DNA of 64,000 nt from Clarkia xantiana subsp. parviflora (GCA_036873135.1 JAPTYO010000002.1:21850452-21914451), one strand, 5' to 3'; numbered from the stretch's first letter, positions 13,273 through 25,367 are shown. Program-made: numbers and translations. The notes: a model not told the origin generated them from the sequence alone.

Positions 13273-13840
13273 AGAATAAAATATAGGGTTAAAGGTAACA
13301 TGTTTAGCCGAATATGACTTTTTAGTACAATTTTTTTTGTATATTTTTGGTACCAAACGTTTGAAAAAAAATATAGATTTTGGTACATCCATTAGTTTTG
13401 ATCGTTAAATGACATGTGCAAGTCACGTGACCCACCATAAACTTTTGATTTTTTCGATTTAGTCCCTCAAATACATCTCTAACTTTTATTTTGTTTAATT
13501 TAGTCCTAAAATTTCAAAATCGAACCTAATTGACCTAGTCGGACTTAGCCTATGGCTAGGATCAACCCTGGGTAGGGGTCGCCAGACCCAACGGACCACG
13601 ACCTAGGCTAGGTCCCAATTGACCTAGCCCAAGGCTAGTCTAATTGGGTCAAGGGGTTCGATTTTGAAGTTTTAAGACTAAACTGAACAAAATCAAAAGT
13701 TAAACGGCCAAAACTAACGACAAACTAACAGATGTACCAAAAATCATATTTTTTTCAAACGTCTGGTACAAAAAAAAAAACATATGTTACCAAAAGTCAT
13801 ATTCAGTCAAACATGTCGTATGAAAAGTATCTATTGACGC
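13273..13840. mobile_element. Non-autonomous DNA transposon with long inverted arms (Mutator-like size of target duplication)
   Basis: The left arm (13285-13415) and right arm (13730-13835) are imperfect inverted copies. Shared blocks are AACATGTTT..CCGAATATGACTTTT and a (T)n..GGTACCAAACGTTTG block. The 13 bp direct repeat TAAAATTTATTAG lies just outside at 13260-13272 and 13841-13853. A duplication of 9 bp or more and long TIRs fit a Mutator-like element, but AT-rich flanks make the exact boundary uncertain. Neither strand has a transposase frame. Confidence 0.65.
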
Positions 13841-13965
13841 TAAAATTTATTAGGTATTAATATATTTTATTATGTTTCTGATTGAGTTATATTATGAATA
13901 GAGTAACTTATATTATCTCTTTCCTTATTATATTGTTATTAGATTTAGTCTTGTTTTTATATATA

Positions 13966-13993
13966 CTAGTTATTAACGCGTGCGTTGCACGCG
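13966..13993 (-). mobile_element. Helitron-type 3' terminus
   Basis: On the minus strand the 17-mer CGCGTGCAACGCACGCG forms a 7 bp GC stem with a 3-base loop. It is followed seven bases later by CTAG and then T. This is the Helitron 3' signature (hairpin, short spacer, CTRR, insertion before T). The element would extend rightward from 13966. I could not locate its 5' TC end, so its length is unknown. A second such end lies at 21581. Confidence 0.5.
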
Positions 13994-15461
13994 TATCAAT
14001 CGTCTAAATACATAATTTATCTTCAGTTTTCTAATATTTTAATATGCAGTTAATACATGGTCAAATTTAGGGTTTGCGAGAAATGAATCTGTGATCGAAA
14101 AGAACGACACAAAGTAATTCAAAACAGGAAAAATAGAAGAGGATAATTAAGTCAAAAAATTAACTATTGTTTTAAATTACGAAACTAATTTACTGTTATA
14201 ACTAATAATGAGTTGGATTGAGCATGACGTGAGTTATTAACGACAAAATTGTATCTAATTTATCAACTTGAGGAGTGAAGAATGTAAGCCCGTAATTAGC
14301 CACTTAGAGTCATCGGTGGAGCAGTTTGACCTATACAAACGTAACTATACACTTTTCATGCAATTTTATATCATAATACCAACAAAAATTGATTTAACGC
14401 TAAAGGGAAAAAAAAAATTTGGCCAACGGGACGCTAAAAGAAATTCCAATTCATTAAAATCTAAAGTTTATACTTGATATGTCAATTTCTTATTTAACTA
14501 CTAATTAGGTTACAATTTGATTTAATTGACAGACGGAAGAACTAAATTAATGATTCGAGACCCTAAATGTTGGACAACGAGTACCAGGTTATCTGTAAAA
14601 GATCAACATTCAAGAACCGTGGTTGACCCATATTTTGACATTTGATATGATTTGACAAGTGACTTATCTATGTGATACAAAAAAATCTCAACATGTACTC
14701 GAAGTTTGCATGAGTTGAGTATATATCATACATTTATGCGTGGCTCAAATTTATAGTTATATTGTATTAATAAGTTAATGATAATTAATGTAACATGTCA
14801 GTTAAGCGACCTTAACAAAAAAGTTAATGCAATTTATCTAATGAAATATTTAGTAATACTCAAATATTGTAGGGACTAAATCATCAATTTTTTTAAACAC
14901 TAATGTCTAAAGTTTATACTTGAATTCAACTTAACTATTTATTCAACTATCAATTAGGATATACCAAATATGATTGAATTTACAAACGCAAGAACTAAAT
15001 CGATAGTTCGAGTCATTAAGTATTAAACGTTGAGTAACATATTATATGTAAAGTCAAACTTCAAGAACCACGTTTGATCCATATTTGATATGTTATATGA
15101 GTTAGCAAGTAACTAATTTATTTGATACAAAAATTTCAACAAGCGGAACATCCCCAAATCGGTGATATAGTGAATGGAAAAATGCATCTACCTTACATTT
15201 GCACCTATTGAATGCATGTTGACTCTAATTGATAAGTATATTTGATGGAGAAATTAATAATAACTACGGTGACCTACCAATTAAGCGAACTAAAAAGCTA
15301 AAAATAACAAAATGTAACAAAATGGTTTTTTTAGTAATAGTAAAGATAAATAGATGGGTCTCAAAGATAAAAAGACTAAATCGCCAATTTTATAAAAATA
15401 TGGAAACTAAATATAACACGTATATATATATAATAAAATAAAAAAATATGGAAACTAAATA

Positions 15462-15493
<32 letters not shown>

Positions 15494-15901
15494 AAAATAA
15501 AAATAAAAATGTTCAAGAGGTACCTTTTGTGGGTGAGGACAACTCTCACATTTTATATTGGTAAAAAGATGTACATGTACTCAACCCTAAAATAAGATAA
15601 TTATACATTCTCCTTCTATATTTTTTTTGTTACCTACGTTTGTAAATGTGACAGTTTAGTTACATTTTAATAAAAACATCCAAAATTCCATCTTTACATT
15701 TATTATTCACGTTCTTCATCGTATTCTTCGTCAAATTCATGAATTTTTTCATATAGAAAAACTTTAATGTTTCTATTTTTTTTCTTTCCAAAATCGAACA
15801 TGGGATTCGATTCTAAACTCTAGGTTCGAATTCAAACCCACCAGCAGGATGTGAGTTCGATAACAGTTTGGAACTGGTAGCGCCACTAACTCATGTTGTT
15901 A
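13994..15901. other. AT-rich non-coding DNA with a diverged tandem duplication
   Basis: Two consecutive segments, about 14440-14870 and 14900-15300, share the same order of blocks: CTAAAGTTTATACTTGA, AACTA..AATTAGG, AAGAACTAAAT, TCAAGAACC, then TTTGATA, then GATACAAAAA. They look like an old duplication of about 430 bp. An AT microsatellite follows at 15420-15495. No gene is visible. The stretch may be Helitron interior. Confidence 0.45.
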
Positions 15902-16259
15902 GAGTACTTCCAATGGTAGTTCCTAGTTCCTAGTTTCATGTTGTAAATTTGTCATTGTAGAGAAATCCTAGTTCCTAATTCCACTTACTGTTGGTTCCTA
16001 CTTGTAATTATTAAATAGGAACTTCGCATTCCAATGGGAGTTCCTAGTTCCAAAATGGGAGTTCCTAGTTCCTAGATTTGTCACTGGACGTTGACTAGGT
16101 GCCACTAGGCTTGACTAGGATTACTAATATTACCGTTTTTCCATTATCAAGTGAATATTGAAGTTGGACAGTTCCTACTAGTAAGAACTCCCATGTTACT
16201 GTTCATGTAGGTTCATATTCTTTAATATTATTTTATTCAATTGTTTCGCTTTTCTTTTT

Positions 16260-16329
<70 letters not shown>
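16260..16329. repeat. AT dinucleotide microsatellite
   Basis: About 70 bp of nearly pure (AT)n inside the Harbinger-like element. Copy 2 has a shorter tract at the matching place (56862-56881). Confidence 0.95.
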
Positions 16330-16333
<4 letters not shown>

Positions 16334-16750
16334 TGCTACGCTAATTCGGACAATGACCGAGCCGTAATATGTCGTTTTTAATATTAAATAAGTTAAATAA
16401 TGACACGAACCAAAATTACTACTTTTTAACTTCAAATCAATTTCAAAGTTTCCATACTCAATTTGTTTATATTTTACCACGTAACACAGCCGCCAATTCT
16501 AAATCTTGAAAATAGTATAGAATTCCACATTATTAAACATGAAATAATTTTTTTATTAAAAAAAATTATATTATTTTAATGCATATATATTTATATATAA
16601 TCTACTTATTATATTATTATTATATAAAAGGAATATATTTTTTATTATGATACATTATATAAAAATAATATTATTTTTAGGATGATATACAATATATTTT
16701 TGTTTTATCTATATTAAAATCATTTGTAAAAACACATGAAGGCTTCACAT

Positions 16751-17779
16751 TTAAGAACCTATGAAAGGTCTGAACTATCACCCATGTTAACGGGAGAGGT
16801 CTGAAATTTAAAAAGTTAATAACAGAAGTCTGAAATTTCTGTTTTGTTGATAACAACGGTCTCCGTTAGTTTTTTCCGTTAAAACTAACGGAAGTTGGTC
16901 ACATGCTTGGCATGTGACCGGAAATAAAATAAATTTCCAAAAATGCCCTTCTATCAAGTGTGCCCCTCACATGCTTGGAGTGAAAAGACCAAAATGCCCT
17001 TGAAGCCACCACGGTACTCCGGCGACCACCAATCGTACTCCGGCGACCACCACCGTACTCCGGCAACCACCACCGTACTCCGGCGACCACCACCGTACTC
17101 CGGAAACCACCACCAAGGCTCCGATTGGGCCAAAATCGGAGCCACCGGCCCCGATTGGGCTCCGATCGGAGCCACCGGCCTCGATTGGACTCCGATCGGA
17201 GCCAAAAAAGCTCCGATCGGAGCCAAAAAAGCTCCGATCTGGAGCCCTGTGGCTCTGGTCGGGGCCACAGAGCTCCAGATCGGAGCTCTGTGGCTCCGAC
17301 CAGAGCCACAAAGCTCCGATCGGAGCTTTTTGGCTCCGATCGGAGCTTTTTGGCCCCGATCGGAGCTTTTTGGCCCCAATCGGAGCTTTTTGACCCCGAT
17401 CGGAGCTTTTTTGCTGAGGTGGTGGCCGGAGTCGGGTCGCCGGAGCCGAGGTGGTGGTCGTCGGAGTCGAGGTGGTGGTCGCCGGAGTCGGGTGGTGGTG
17501 GCCGGAGTCGGGTGGTGGTGGCCGGAGTTGGGTGGCTTTAGTTTGACTTTAGGGGTAAAATTGTCATTTCACATTTCCTTAAATAAGATATTAAATAAAT
17601 AAAAATATTAAAGGGGCAAAAATGTCATTTCACACAATTCTGTTAAATTTAACCCTAAAAATGGACGAAAAACCTCAAATCAACAAAATTGAAATTTCAG
17701 ACCTCTGTTATTAACTTTTTAAATTTCAGACCTCTCCCGTTAACATGGGTGATAGTTCAGACCTTTCATAGGTTCTTAA
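16751..17779. mobile_element. Fold-back element: 1 kb hierarchical palindrome
   Basis: The termini TTAAGAACCTATGAAAGG and CCTTTCATAGGTTCTTAA start inverted arms of about 110-130 bp that match almost perfectly (16751-16865 and 17665-17779). Inside, the left arm repeats CGGCGACCACCACCGTACTC-type units and the right arm has their complements (GGTGGTGGCCGGAGTCGGG). The centre is a run of small GATC palindromes. Copy 2 of the host element lacks this insert at the matching site near 57210 and has a single CTTAATG there, so this is a real insertion. TTAA on both sides could be a target duplication or part of the palindromic ends, so the superfamily is open. Confidence 0.75.
17118..17412. repeat. Array of GATC-centred palindromes
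   Basis: The motif CTCCGATCGGAG, or a one-base variant, recurs roughly every 20 bp (GCTCCGATCGGAGCC AAAAAA in the left half, GGAGCTTTTTGGCTCCGATC in the right half), mirrored about a centre near 17270. It is GC-rich DNA in AT-rich surroundings. Open frames over it on both strands are a by-product of the repeats. Confidence 0.85.
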
Positions 17780-18691
17780 CCCTTACTATTATGTATCTAA
17801 TTAATGTGCATAAACGTGATTCTTCTAACGATGATGAATCAAGACATGTCAATCGATGAATAACAGATATATACCGACAAGATGAAATAATATTTATTCA
17901 ATTAATTTAATTAATCACTATTATTATATCAATAATTATAGTTATCAATCATCAAGCCCGTTGAGTAAAGACTGCACCTATTAGTAATATTACTATAGTA
18001 AAGTAGCGTATAATTATTGAAAAGATTCAACACTTCTAAAGTTATATTTGATTCTTCCATTGTGAATTATTATCAAATTAAACTGGAAAAAAAAAATTCA
18101 AGTCGAATTGGCCGAACATCTCTGGCAATTTAGTAATGTGTGTGAAAATTCTATGTAGTCTCATATATATATGTGTTAATTTTTATTAGAAACATTAATG
18201 TATTATTTTTAAATTTTTTTGTAATGTAAATTTTAAATTATTGCAATAATTATTTTTAAAAACTTATGTGCTCATTTATATATTATATTTGTTTATACAA
18301 TTTTTAAATAGCAAAAGAATCTAATTACTTTTAAACGTATAGTACATAAATAATTGAACTAACATAACGACGTCGGCTTTCAAATTTTTGGATAATTAAC
18401 AACACACGTCGGTCAAAGTTGGAACCCAAATATTTGATCTAAAATTGAAACTTTGACGAATTCATAAAAATGTGAAATTTCGTTAAACAATCAATTACAT
18501 TTTTATGATTTTGTACATATTTTTTCCAAGTTTATTTTAATTAATTCAGTCTAATACTTGAATCTCATTCATTTGTTTGTTCACGTCCATATTTTTTAAA
18601 ATATGAATATTTAATTTATATATAATGCTTAAAAAAATTTGGTGGAACATCTATTGGATTTTAATATGCATGTGCTAATTCTATGTTGTCT

Positions 18692-18697
<6 letters not shown>

Positions 18698-18762
<65 letters not shown>
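18698..18762. repeat. AT dinucleotide microsatellite
   Basis: About 65 bp of pure (AT)n within the Harbinger-like element copy 1. Confidence 0.95.
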
Positions 18763-18767
<5 letters not shown>

Positions 18768-19279
18768 GCTCGTTTTTTAGTTGACAAATTTAACGTATTA
18801 TTTGTATTTTTTTGTAATGTTATTTTTAAATTATGACAATCATATTAACAAAATTACGTGCTTATTTATATATTATGTTCGTAACTTTTTATATAATTAT
18901 TTAAATACCAAAATAATTTTGTATTTATAAATATTTAATTTATCTATTTAGTTTTTTGTACAAAAAATTATATTGTGAGTATAGAATTATGTGAGTACCA
19001 GTTTGGAAGTGGAACTAGGTCTCCACCACTGGAGAGAGTTTTTATTTTACTGTAGCATTTACTGTAGCAGTTCACATTTTAATGAGTTGGCAGTGACGTG
19101 ACAGGTGAAGTGGAGGAACTAGGAACTAGGGCTGGGCATGGTTCGGTTCTGGACCGAATCGGTTCAGAACCAAACCAGATTTTAGGTCATAGAACCGAAC
19201 CATAGCAGAACCGGTTCGAACCGGTTTTGAACCTTTTTATAATATTTTTTTAATAAAATACATACCCAAATTGATAATC

Positions 19280-20306
19280 TTTTTTTTTTTTTTTTTTTTT
19301 TTTTTTTGGTAATATAGAAGAACAAACTAACAATAAACATCCTTACAAGAGTAAACTACTCCCTACGAGATATAATTCTCGGTTCCGCTATACCTAACAT
19401 GTCTTTTAACACCGGCAAATGAGATTGGCGAGGAGGAACATCATGGATAACCAAATAATTGTCTTCTTGATTAGCTGCAAGTTTCGCTATCGCATCTGCT
19501 GCTCCATTTGCTTCTCGAAAGACATGACGGAATTTGCATCTTCTAAAGCTCTTTATCAAGTTTCTGCAATCAATAATAATAGGCATAAGAATGTAATTCT
19601 CAACTGAATCGTCGCAAACTAAGTGATGGACTTCCAAAGCATCTGTTTCCACATGAATAGATTCGATCCGGTTATCTGAAGCTATGGTAAGTCCATCCCG
19701 AAGAGCCCACAATTCAGCAAGCAAACTGTTTGAAGTGCCCAATCTCCTAGAGTAACTCGTTACCTATCTTCCCCATTCATCCCTGATGATACCACCTGCA
19801 CCAGCTAGCTTAGGGTTGTTCCTCGCTGAACCATCAGTGTTCAATTTCAGCCAACCTTTAAGAGGAGGGTTCCAATTAACAAGAATAGTATCATGAAGGT
19901 TGGGACGAATTGCTCGTGCATTAACAATGGAAAATTCATTCACTTGGAAGAGTATGGATCTGTAGATGTCATTTGTAAATGAACGTTGATTGAAAAGTAG
20001 AGAGTTCCTCTCTTTCCATATGCTCCAAACCGTGAAGGAGAATATAGTTGGCCACGCATGTCCAGATGGATGAACAACCTGGGACCTGCAGTTCAAACTC
20101 AACCAGTCAAACAGTTGTAGAGAAAAGAAATCAGAGGTAGGTATAGGGATACCCATTGTTGCCCATAATGCTTTGGTGTTTGGACATTCTCGAAGAATGT
20201 GGAGAGTGTCTTCCACACCTGAAAAACAAACTGGGCAAAGAGGATCAACATTACAACCCCTCCGCCAGAGCAAGAAGGCAGAGCAAATACGATCATATGA
20301 ACATAT
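19280..20306 (-). mobile_element. 5'-truncated LINE (L1-type) insertion
   Basis: A run of about 29 T (19280-19308) is the poly(A) tail of a minus-strand retroposon. The 14 bp direct repeat CCAAATTGATAATC flanks it at 19266-19279 and 20307-20320. The insert holds only the last kilobase of a LINE ORF2: zinc-binding region and RNase H. This is a textbook target-primed insertion cut at its 5' end. Confidence 0.92.
19356..20306 (-). pseudogene. LINE ORF2 C-terminus: zf-RVT and RNase H
   Basis: The minus frame begins at the truncation point (20306) with a zinc-binding motif of RT-associated type (CPVC..G.EDTLHILREC) and a linker with VWSIWKERN. An RNase H domain follows. Its acidic residues are visible in order: TDGSA, then AELWALRDGL, then ETDAL, then ANGAADAIAKLA. 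One TAG at about 19763-19761 (expected Trp) interrupts the frame; it is otherwise open to the stop at 19356. The plant L1 clade with a C-terminal RNase H is known. This copy lacks RT and endonuclease and cannot move by itself. Confidence 0.85.
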
Positions 20307-20723
20307 CCAAATTGATAATCCATATACAATCCACAAATTTGCAAAATACAAACTATAAAGACAACGCTTCAGAGCAAAGAGTATCAAAGTCTAAATTAGA
20401 AAAAATCTAATATAATATAAAAATTCAAAATATTTAAAACGTAAATCTCGAGACTTTAAACGACGTCAAGAGGTGTAACTCAAACTTCAAAAGTGCAGCA
20501 AATCTCTGCTTGAAAATTTGTATATTAAGCGAGTTAATCTATCATCTCAGTTAAAATATAGAACTATTTCTGAATTAAGTTTCGAATTCAAAACTGAACT
20601 CAATTGATTGTAGAACTGATATGCGCTAACATAATATATAATAACTATATATAAGTAAACAGACCTACTACGACCACCTATATATCCAATATGAACCAAA
20701 TTCAAATAGTGAATGGTCTATCC

Positions 20724-21210
20724 TATGGGTGTAAACGAGTCAAGCTACTCGTGAGCTTCTCGATATCGGCTTGGTCGATATTCAAATTCGACTCGTTAAA
20801 TTTCGAGTAGAGTCGAGTTTTTTCTGATACCGATTCGAGTTCGAGTTCACTTGTAGTCGACTTGAGAGGCTCACAAGCCTAATTGAGTTTTTTTTTTGCC
20901 TATTCGAGTCGAGTTTGAGTTTTTCAAGTTTTACGTAATAATATTATATATGTATATATTGAGTCCAAGAAGAGTTCAAGCTTGAGTTCGAGTCAAAGTC
21001 TAATCGAGTCGAGTTCGACCTCGAGCTAAGGTGCACCATTTATAATTTAATTGAATTTTTTAACCTTATCGAGGCGAGTCGAGCCGAACTCGAACATGCC
21101 AAGTATGACATCGAGTCGAGCTCGAGCTTGAAAAATTAAGGCTCGGTCGAGCTCGAGCAAACTAAGTCGAGTCGAGCTTGCCGGATACTCGGCTTGTTTA
21201 TAGCCCTTTA
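20724..21210. mobile_element. Small hAT-like MITE rich in GAGTCGAG
   Basis: The ends are TATGGGTGTAAACGAG and the complement of AAAGGGCTATAAACAAG. The flanking 8-mers GTCTATCC (20716-20723) and TTCTACCC (21211-21218) agree at six of eight bases. The interior has many copies of GAGTCGAG and CTCGAG. A short stretch of similar character lies at 7335-7400. Confidence 0.6.
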
Positions 21211-21580
21211 TTCTACCCAAAAAAAGGATGCAAGAGTGCATTACTATCTAACAATTTAGGCTTTATGTAACAAAAGTGGTTCTGAAAAACAGGTTCGGAA
21301 CCTGTTTTGAACCAGTCGAAAACCGCTCCATATATTCCTTATCAAAACCGAACCATTTAAGAACTGGTTCGTATTGGTTCGGTTCCGGTTCGGTTCACCC
21401 GAACCGATTTTTATGCTCAGCACTACTAGGAACTTACCATTGTAAGTGCTCTTAGGAACGTGTTGAAGAGAGTGTTATCGGTTTCTCCAATATTGTATTC
21501 GGGAAGAATCTATCTCTTTTGCTTTTGCTTTTCTGGTGATCATGAGAGCCAGACTTTATTGCCATTTACATTTATACATA

Positions 21581-21609
21581 CTAGGTGTCAGCGCATGTGT
21601 TGCACGCGC
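21581..21609 (-). mobile_element. Second Helitron-type 3' terminus
   Basis: The minus strand reads GCGCGTGCAACACATGCGC (imperfect 7 bp stem), then TGACAC, then CTAG followed by T. It has the same layout and related hairpin sequence as at 13966, so both ends probably belong to one family. The element would extend rightward; its 5' end was not found. Confidence 0.45.
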
Positions 21610-22308
21610 AACTGTTGGTGTTTTTGCATTGCTTGGTTCCAATTACAAATCAGAATGTAAAAAAATGGTCGGTATATCTGAATTTGATAAAATAAAAGAT
21701 AGACAATTTCTATAATAGAAATTGCAACAAACTTAGAAGCAAGTTGGAATGCAAAAAGTATCAATTTATGAGAAAATACAATAATATGACAATGATGCAA
21801 AATATAAAATGGTATGAATGAACATAATAAATGTATTAGAAAGTAAATCATAATGACGTATAGAAATATAGACTTTCTTGTGCCAGATATGTAGATCCAA
21901 AAATAAAATCCAGTTGCATCATTAATAATTATACAATTGATTTATCAAATACATAAGTGAATTTTTTTTGTCCAAGATTACATAGGTGAAATTTGAAAAT
22001 GTTGACTATAACATTACATAACAACTAAAAAAGTTTTTATTTTTATTATTTAACGAAGCTTAATTTCTTCTTCGCAACCAAAGGTAATGTAACAATGTAG
22101 TATGTACCAAATTTAATAACATTAAATACAACATATGCACCCGCGTAACCAAGCTTTACTAGTGAGTTCATAACATATTTAAATAACTATTATGTTACAA
22201 AAAGTACTTATATATATATAATATACATTACAAAAGGTTTGTATCATATGTATATATTATCTAATATTTGAGAGGAAATCAAGACTAAATACACTCATAC
22301 AATATATT

Positions 22309-22343
<35 letters not shown>
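22309..22343. repeat. TAA trinucleotide microsatellite
   Basis: About 12 uninterrupted TAA units. Confidence 0.95.
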
Positions 22344-25300
22344 GGGAGGGGTGAAGACTTTATAAGTGGCATGTATCAATTCGCACTGTCACGAAAGAAA
22401 GACCGAGCTTTACTTACTCATTAATTTTTTTATTTTTTGTTTTGCTTAAGTTGTGTAACTCTTCTATATAGTTAGTGTAACTATTTCCATATTGAGTTTC
22501 ACTTACCCCTTCCCTTAAGTTCTTTGTTGGCATAACAATGTATACAATTATACTTTCTCTTGCAAAACCCCTTTGTTCTTCACCGAAACCTCAATTTCCT
22601 CAATAATAACCAATGTTAAGATACAAATTCACCACTATTTGTGAGAGTCACCATAAGTGGATTTGAAAATCTAGAAGTTTGATTAAAAGTACAAACAAAA
22701 CATATATCAAAGCAAAGAAAATGCACTTGAAACTAAAACTACTCTCATTCGACATTCAAAAATGGATCGTAAGACATAATTTTAGACTGGTCTCTTTTAT
22801 ATGTACATAAAGAAATCCCACTATAGGAGGCCACTTTCTTGAAACCATGCTAATTCAAACACAAATTTCCATGAACAATCAAAATGTTGGAAACAAACTA
22901 ATCAATTTCCCATTTTGGGTTTATGATAGGATAGAAGCTTTGATTTTCAACCCTATAATTATTTTGCTATGAGCAGTCAATAAAATTTAGGAAAAAGTAA
23001 TAACAAATTAACAGTAAAGTAATTGGTAAAAAAAAATTAATAGTAAAGTAAAATTAAAGGAACTACAAATGTGACATTACCAAATATCAACACAATGAGA
23101 GTGACGGTGATGATGCTAAGGTGAAAAAAATGGGTAAAGAATCTGAAGTCAAAACTAGCAACAAATAAAAGCCCCTGGCCCTAATGACTGAGAGACATCG
23201 AGACATATTATTCGACATGAAACCGGGTGCTTTAGCGAACATATGAGTGAGCAAGCGCCGTCGTCACCACTACCAAAGCCATCGCAATTACTATCGTCGG
23301 ATCTACAACCTCTAGACGTGGAAGAACTTCCGTAGAGAGAGAACCTTTGATGGTGGGACATGCACAACACGGCCGTAACCGACTTGGAAACACCGTCATT
23401 GTGACCTTCGACTGAACCGTCGCAGATGTTTTCCATTGATGCTAGATCTGCAAATATCGGTCTGAAAGAGAGATAGAAAAGACCTACTATGATGTTTTCC
23501 TGAAGGTTACAAGATTCCAATTCGGTGGCCTGAAAGCCAGAATAAGGTTTAGTCACACTGGTCAATTCACCACCTCCTTTGTTCATCCATGATTGATTTA
23601 TCTTCTTGTGAATCGTGTAAATGATAAAATGCATTCACTCTCCTCTTTAGAGAGAAATGGCCATTGTTTACTTACATGTCATAGCTAAACTCTTGAACTG
23701 TTCGTGCAATTAGTGTCTCAATGACTTGGCCTACGCAGTATCAACATGGCTAGACTGATAGTTATTGATGCATTTATTCCCTACATTACGCACTGGTAGT
23801 TTTAAGAGGTTCTTAGATTGTTGCTTATTCACAATATTGCTATGCATCAAGCATTGGCTATGAACAAATTCTCATACTTGAGGTTAGTGATAGATTCTTA
23901 CTCATTCATGAGAAGGCTTTTGAAGCTTAGGATGGGACCTGATGTTAACAAGCTTCTAATTTGTTGTAGATATGACATAGCAACATGCCCCACAATAAAA
24001 TTGCGGACAGAAAAGGTCATCAATGATGAATGAAAGTGGAATGGGAATACTTCATATTCCCTGGTGGTGGCACCATGTTCTCTGATGGTGCGGGGCACTA
24101 TATTGAGAAACTTAAGAAGTATGTTCCATTAAAGGATGGAGTTATCAGGACTGCACTTGATATGGGATGCGGGGTAAGACCCTTCTCTTCTGCATTTGTA
24201 TAACACTCCTTCAGTTGTAGCTCTGGCAAACAAATGGCTTATTGGTTTCAGGTGGCAAGTTTTGGGGGTTCTCTCCTAGCAGAGGCATTTTAACAATGTC
24301 ATTTGCTCCAAGAGATTCACATAAATCACAAATTCAGTTTGCTTTAGAGAGAGGAATACCAGCATTTGTAGCTATGCTTGGCACTCGCAGGCTCCCATTC
24401 CCTGCATTTGCCTTTGATTTTGTACATTGCTCCAGATGTTTGATCCAGTTTACTGCCTACAGTGAGTTACTTCTTATTGTTGGCTTGAATATGCTTGAAA
24501 CTTCTTGCATTGGCTTGTTCTTATAGTAATGGAACTCTCTCTGTAGATGCTGCATACTTCATTGAGGTGGATAGGCTGCTACGTCGAGGAGGTTACTTAG
24601 TCATATCTGGTCCTCCAGTACAGTAGGCTAAACAAGAGAAGCAGTGGGCAGATCTTCAGCTTGTGGCACAATCCCTCTGTTATGAGCTCATCGTGGTAGA
24701 TGGAAGCACTGTTGTCTGGAAAAAGCGAACTCAAGATTCCTGCTTCTCCTATCAAAACAAACTTGGGCCCAGTTTATGTGATGAGTCTGACGGTGCAAAC
24801 ATGGCATGGTAATCATCCTCCCATAACCCATTGTATACAAGTTAAACTTCCAACTTTTTATTTTATTGACTTATCATTGCTCAAATTCTTCAAAGCTGAA
24901 TCGAGACATTCAAAGCTCATAGACGTTAGAAGCATTAAAATTCTTTATCTGCTCATACAGGTATTTCAAATTAAAGATGTGCGTAACTAGAACTAGCTCT
25001 GCTGAGAGATCTGCTGTTGGGGTGATACCAAAATGGCCAGAGAGGCTGACAACAGCTCCTGAAAGAACAACAGTATTGGAAAATGGGATTGGTGTTTTCG
25101 AGGATGACACACGACAGTGGGAAAGAAGAGTGACCTACTATAAGGAAAAATTGAAAGTGTAGCTGGGAACAACCAAGGTTCGCAATATCATGGATGTGAA
25201 TGCGTTTTTCGATGGTTTTGCAGCAGCACTCTCTTCTGATTCTGTGTGGGTGATGAATGTCATTCCATCTAATTTGCCTCCAACTCTTAGTGTCATCTAT

Positions 25301-25367
25301 GATAGAGGGCTAATTGGACTCTACCATGACTGGTAAGTTATACTCATGATCTTTTCATTAATGCCCT

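Larger units (their letters stand above)
19127..21425. mobile_element. hAT element with 8 bp target duplication, carrying a LINE and a smaller hAT
   Basis: The perfect 8 bp duplication CTAGGAAC lies at 19119-19126 and 21426-21433. The ends are TAGGGCTGGGCAT and the complement of TAGTGCTGAGCAT. Sub-terminal DNA is rich in GGTTCGGTTC and GAACCGGTTC on both sides. No transposase frame is seen, so it is non-autonomous. It lies near the right end of the Harbinger-like element and was later hit at 19280 and 20724. Confidence 0.85.
15902..21451. mobile_element. PIF/Harbinger-like element, copy 1, enlarged by nested insertions
   Basis: The left end GAGTACTTCCAATGGTAG and the right end (complement of GAGCACTTACAATGGTAAG) are inverted copies flanked by TTA at 15899-15901 and 21452-21454. 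Without the insertions at 16751-17779 and 19127-21425 the element is about 2.2 kb. It is non-coding, contains many TTCCTAGTTCC motifs near its ends, and carries (AT)n tracts. A second copy of the interior lies at 56526-58213, which confirms it as a repeated unit. The superfamily call rests only on the 3 bp duplication and end sequence. Confidence 0.65.
21452..23969. other. AT-rich spacer between the Harbinger-like element and the QUA3 pseudogene
   Basis: It contains the Helitron-type end at 21581 and a (TAA)n tract at 22309-22343. A 159-codon minus-strand frame at 23155-23634 matches no protein I recognise; it has Ser/Cys-rich composition and no neighbour support. No functional gene is claimed. 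Confidence 0.5.

Noticed and set aside
16943..17602. 219-codon + frame and three minus frames with repeated SDRSFL/GAKKAPIG peptides
   Set aside because: They arise from GATC palindrome repeats in a fold-back element; open on both strands and repeat-derived.
16751..17779. piggyBac origin from flanking TTAA
   Set aside because: TTAA is itself palindromic and may be part of the ends, and no transposase is present; superfamily left open.
23155..23634. 159-codon minus-strand frame
   Set aside because: No recognised domain, no splice or neighbour support, odd Cys/Ser-rich composition; probably chance or a fragment.
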